From positions 2,707,468-2,771,467 of the forward strand of contig NZ_CH672390.1 in the NCBI RefSeq assembly GCF_000152865.1: 64,000 bases of DNA. Reading direction: 5' to 3'. This document shows positions 63,347-64,000 of this stretch, piece by piece (position 1 is the first letter of the stretch; every line of letters starts with the position of its first letter). Position numbers and translations under genes: made by a program. The stretch is from Erythrobacter sp. NAP1 (GTDB taxonomy: Bacteria; Pseudomonadota; Alphaproteobacteria; Sphingomonadales; Sphingomonadaceae). The notes below the pieces were generated by a model. That model saw only the letters and a program-made list of their open reading frames with translations, was not told the origin of the DNA and searched no databases.

Positions 63347-64000
63347 CGATGGGTTCAAATTTGAGATTTCGCTGAGTGTTCTAAATCACCTCGGCCGAAA
63401 CCTCTATCGCAACTTCATAACCGTTCTTGGCGAAGCGATCTCTAACTCATGGGACGCAGAAGCAAGGAACGTCTGGATTACGATCGATAAGGAAAACTCA
63501 TCGTTCACCATTAAAGACGATGGCATCGGAATGACCGCCGAGGACTTTCAGGGCAAATTTCTGAAGGTGGGTTACTCGAAGCGGAAGGACGGTACCTACA
63601 AGACCGAGGGAGAGCGGCCCTTCATTGGCGCGAAAGGCATTGGGAAACTCGCGCTCCTCTCCTGCGCTCAGAAGGTCTCAGTGTTCACAAAGACCGAGGG
63701 CAACGACTATGTCGGGGGCGTCATCGACAACAGCGGACTGGATGCTGCGATCAAGAGCGATATGACGCCGGATCAGTATCCGCTTGAGGGCCTCGACTTC
63801 TCATTGATCGAAGAACCGATGGAGGGGCACGAACATGGAACCATCATCCATTTCGCTGGCACCAAAGAGCATATTCGCAACTCAATTGCGCATCTTCGCA
63901 AACTGATAGCAATGACTTTCCGGTTCTCGGTGATCGACGAGGACTTCACGATCCATGTGAACGGAGATCCGGTCACGGTCGACGATTTGAAAGACCTGGC
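63339..64000 (+). CDS. GHKL (Hsp90/MutL/MORC-like) ATPase, N-terminal part, cut by the right edge
   Basis: The frame stays open from GTG 63339 (ATG 63330 is an alternative; GGAG at 63326-63329 favours the GTG by spacing) to the window end. It shows the Bergerat fold: EAISNSWDAEA (N box), IKDDGIGM (G1), then IGAKGIGKLALLS (G2/lid). GHKL ATPases of this MORC/Hsp90-like sort are known from bacterial restriction-modification loci. The stop is not visible. The gene overlaps the methyltransferase by 8 bp. The rest of the protein and any nuclease partner lie outside the window. Confidence 0.88.
   Translation, partial: MADDGFKFEISLSVLNHLGRNLYRNFITVLGEAISNSWDAEARNVWITIDKENSSFTIKDDGIGMTAEDFQGKFLKVGYSKRKDGTYKTEGERPFIGAKGIGKLALLSCAQKVSVFTKTEGNDYVGGVIDNSGLDAAIKSDMTPDQYPLEGLDFSLIEEPMEGHEHGTIIHFAGTKEHIRNSIAHLRKLIAMTFRFSVIDEDFTIHVNGDPVTVDDLKDL

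Overview
The window looks like chromosome from a high-GC alphaproteobacterium of the order Sphingomonadales, most likely family Erythrobacteraceae. This is inferred from gene content and order, not from a database search. The pointers are a suf operon led by an IscR-type Rrf2 regulator, an xseA-DUF2093 pair, DUF2141 proteins, a LytTR two-component pair, an MlaA protein and dense packing with ATGA, GTGA and TGATG junctions. I see no rRNA, CRISPR array or insertion sequence. Two tRNAs are present, Arg(CCG) and Leu(UAA).

Layout, left part. The start of pyrD runs off the left edge on the minus strand. Three tandem paralogous AraC-like regulators (638-3575) follow. Next comes an almost gap-free Fe-S assembly operon (3662-11536): Rrf2 regulator, sufB, a GNAT-DUF559 fusion, a small exported protein, sufC, a second small exported protein, sufD, sufS, sufT, sufA and an SRPBCC protein. 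A striking operator-promoter region lies at 3571-3626. From 11.5 to 25.7 kb there are housekeeping and envelope genes: a triple-repeat helical protein, a lipoprotein, an EI24 membrane protein, a PfkB kinase, a cytochrome c lipoprotein, purD and xseA with overlapping divergent start codons, an M23 peptidase, a phytase-like esterase, rpmB, tadA, a tandem SpoIIAA-like protein, PsiE, RNase T2 and nadC.

Middle part (25.7-47 kb). After a palindromic intergenic repeat come a LytS/LytTR two-component pair, two M48 metalloproteases flanking a DsbA-like protein, an alpha/beta hydrolase, an App1-type phosphatase, a long acidic PAS protein, a sterol desaturase-DUF2141 pair, mmcB, tRNA-Arg with an AT-richer membrane ORF behind it, an M20 hydrolase, a diacylglycerol kinase next to a probable Tam41-type CDP-diacylglycerol synthase, a second DUF2141 protein, then rpe, a heparinase-like protein and purH.

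Right part (47-64 kb). This holds an exported MsrA, a Fur/Zur-family regulator, dxs, mlaA, an enoyl-CoA hydratase, a hydrolase, nnrU, a thioesterase, an HxlR regulator with two near-identical 17-bp operators, an FKBP-type isomerase coupled to two amidohydrolases, a POT peptide transporter, a GntR regulator, ihfB and tRNA-Leu(UAA). Directly behind tRNA-Leu sits a 5-methylcytosine DNA methyltransferase overlapping a GHKL (Hsp90/MutL/MORC-like) ATPase gene cut by the right edge. This is the likely edge of a defence island and the best candidate for an unusual system. Other points of interest are the unexpected proteins inside the suf operon and the bacterial Tam41-like gene.
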